A stretch of DNA of 64,000 nt, taken from contig NZ_JACHVS010000001.1 of the NCBI RefSeq assembly GCF_014190875.1, forward strand, positions 186,001 to 250,000. The letters run 5' to 3'. Position 1 is the stretch's first letter; each line of letters starts with the position of its first letter. The DNA is from Paeniglutamicibacter cryotolerans (lineage in GTDB: Bacteria; Actinomycetota; Actinomycetes; Actinomycetales; Micrococcaceae). This document shows positions 62,734-64,000 of the stretch, one piece after another. The position numbers were made by a program, and so were the translations under genes. Below the pieces are notes generated by a model that saw nothing but the letters and a program-made list of their open reading frames with translations, searched no databases and was not told the origin of the DNA.

Positions 62734-63756
62734 ATGGAAGGCATGGAGCAATCGATCCCGGACACCGTTCCTGGCCACCTGCCCGCTGCCGAGGCGCGGG
62801 GGTCATGGGATCCGAGGGGGCCCTATTCCCTGTCCGGCACGCTCGCGGTTCTCCAGCGCGGCTCAGCTGACCCCTGTGTACAGGTCGGCCGCTACGAAGC
62901 CTGGCTGTGCTTTTCCACTACCGAGGGGCCCGTAACGCTGCTGTTGCAACGGAAGGGACTCCAGGCCGGGGCCGGCGGCGCGTCCCCGGTGTTCATTAGT
63001 GCCTGGGGCCCGGGTGCAGGGGCCGCCGTTGCGGGGGCGCCACGCCTGCTGGGCGCCGGGGACGACTGGTCAGGCTTCGATGAACGGGGATTCAGCGCAT
63101 CGCTGCCACCTCTGGTGACCGAGGCCAGACGACGACACCCGGGATTGCGGCTTCCCTCTACCGGACGGATGTTCGACGCCCTGTTGATAGCGGTTCTGGA
63201 ACAACGCGTGACAACCATCGAGGCGCGGTTCGCGTGGCGTTACCTGGCGATGAACTTCGGGGAACGGCCCCCGGGACCGGTACCGCAGGGAATGCGTTTG
63301 CCCCCGACGCCGGCAGCCATCCGTGCCGTTACACCCTGGCAATGGCACGCGGCCCGGGTTGATGCACAACGCTCCAGCTCCGCGGTTCGCGCGGCAGCGG
63401 TCGCGCCAGCACTGGAGCGCTGGGGTTCCCGGCCATTGGGTGGGCTTGATCCGCGCAACGGGATAGGGGTCGATGCGGCACTGGCATCGCTTCCCGGGAT
63501 CGGGCTTTGGACCATCGCCGAGACACTGCAGCGAACCCACGGATCCCCGGACCACGTCTCGGTGGGCGACTACCATCTGGCTGCCTTTGTGGGCCAGGCC
63601 CTCACCGGGCGACGGGTCGATGATGCGCGGATGCTTGAACTACTTGAACCGTGGAGCGGGCACCGCCAGCGCGTCGTGCGCTTGCTGGGGCTCTCCGGGG
63701 TGAAAAAGCAGGCGTTCGGCCCGCGGTTGGCGCCGATGGACCACCGGCACCGCTGA
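62734..63756 (+). CDS. AlkA/HhH-GPD DNA glycosylase
   Basis: About 340 residues. The helix-hairpin-helix and catalytic Asp are in ASLPGIGLWTIAETL and VSVGDYHLAAFVG (about 250-288). The N-terminal 130 residues match the AlkA-like leading domain only loosely. It would remove alkylated purines from DNA. Starts at 62734 or 62743 are both possible, without a strong ribosome-binding site. Confidence 0.82.
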   Translation: MEGMEQSIPDTVPGHLPAAEARGSWDPRGPYSLSGTLAVLQRGSADPCVQVGRYEAWLCFSTTEGPVTLLLQRKGLQAGAGGASPVFISAWGPGAGAAVAGAPRLLGAGDDWSGFDERGFSASLPPLVTEARRRHPGLRLPSTGRMFDALLIAVLEQRVTTIEARFAWRYLAMNFGERPPGPVPQGMRLPPTPAAIRAVTPWQWHAARVDAQRSSSAVRAAAVAPALERWGSRPLGGLDPRNGIGVDAALASLPGIGLWTIAETLQRTHGSPDHVSVGDYHLAAFVGQALTGRRVDDARMLELLEPWSGHRQRVVRLLGLSGVKKQAFGPRLAPMDHRHR

Positions 63757-63762
63757 GCGAGG

Positions 63763-64000
63763 TTACTGGGCTTGGGCTTCCTGCTCGGCGATCTGGGCGT
63801 GCACCTCGGTCATGTCAATGCCCTTGACGGCGACGACGAGGTCCTCAAGCTGCGAGGCATTCAGGGCGCCGGGCTGCGAGAACACGAGCACGGAGTCGCG
63901 GAAAGCCATCAGCGTCGGGATGGAGGTGATGTTTGCGGCGCGGGCCAAGCCCTGTTCCGCCTCGGTGTCCACCTTGGCGAACTTCACCTCGGGGTACTTC
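63763..64000 (-). CDS. thioredoxin-like protein, 5' end outside the window
   Basis: The C-terminal 78 residues of a thioredoxin fold: KYPEVKFAKVDTEAE, the cis-Pro loop NITSIPTLMAFRD, and the last helix. The CxxC active site lies outside the window. It is convergent with the glycosylase gene. Confidence 0.88.
   Translation of the reverse strand, partial: KYPEVKFAKVDTEAEQGLARAANITSIPTLMAFRDSVLVFSQPGALNASQLEDLVVAVKGIDMTEVHAQIAEQEAQAQ

Noticed and set aside
1..64000. CRISPR-Cas, prophage, restriction-modification or toxin-antitoxin modules
   Set aside because: No cas, phage structural, methylase or toxin signatures were seen on either strand.

Overview
The window looks like a chromosomal segment of a high-GC actinobacterium, most plausibly a member of the Micrococcaceae (Arthrobacter/Paeniglutamicibacter-like). 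The reasons are a mycothiol synthase gene, the actinobacterial order glnR-mshD-ppk-mutT1, an actinobacterial CBS-MetB transsulfuration pair, and strongly GC-biased third positions. This placement is inference; no 16S rRNA or species-specific marker is present.

Layout. 0-7.1 kb: end of an ABC-F ATPase, a TetR/APC permease/saccharopine-dehydrogenase-like unit, YgfZ, a nitrobindin-like protein and a 38-residue membrane peptide. 7.2-13.6 kb: a membrane protein divergent from glnR, then mshD, ppk, a MutT1-like Nudix/phosphatase fusion and a small GNAT. 13.6-17.4 kb: a frameshifted GNAT, then an unrecognised operon under a perfect 18-bp-arm inverted repeat. That operon holds a membrane protein split by an in-frame TAG, a 607-residue membrane protein built of related repeats, a 71-residue orphan and a YtrA-type GntR regulator, the later genes joined by ATGA overlaps. 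17.5-21.7 kb: thyA-folA with two small membrane proteins, asd and a DUF1801 protein. 21.8-28.5 kb: DUF2254 protein, an MFS remnant, and a MarR regulator with an asymmetric multidrug-type ABC exporter whose two halves are separated by a C7 frameshift.

28.5-42.8 kb is an accessory nitrate-respiration/NO-defence island: a VOC pseudogene, a complete IS630-type element with definable ends, flavohaemoglobin hmp, a DUF2249 protein, a SLAC1/TehA-like transporter and narGHJI. It is closed on the right by a truncated transposase fused in frame to a broken FMN reductase. NarGHI would make nitrite and leak NO, and Hmp would convert NO to nitrate, so the genes form a sensible unit although no molybdopterin genes or narK are in the window.

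42.9-64 kb is ordinary chromosome: an AlkZ-like protein, murB, an MFS transporter and HadA/HadB-like dehydratases in one operon; a DUF2797 protein coupled to a MinD-like ATPase with a very long Ala/Pro/Lys-rich region; DedA; a duplicated tRNA-Thr/tRNA-Met transcription unit (357-bp period); a DUF6226 protein; a DEAD-box helicase with an RGG-like tandem repeat tail; an AGCS symporter, an amidohydrolase, metB-cbs, an AlkA-like glycosylase and the end of a thioredoxin.

The best candidate for an undescribed system is the 14.0-17.4 kb operon. Between 13.5 and 42.8 kb there are seven reading-frame breaks: two nonsense codons, and five frameshifts counting the IS630 shift. Each could be real decay, a recoding event or an assembly error, and they should be checked against reads before biological meaning is attached.
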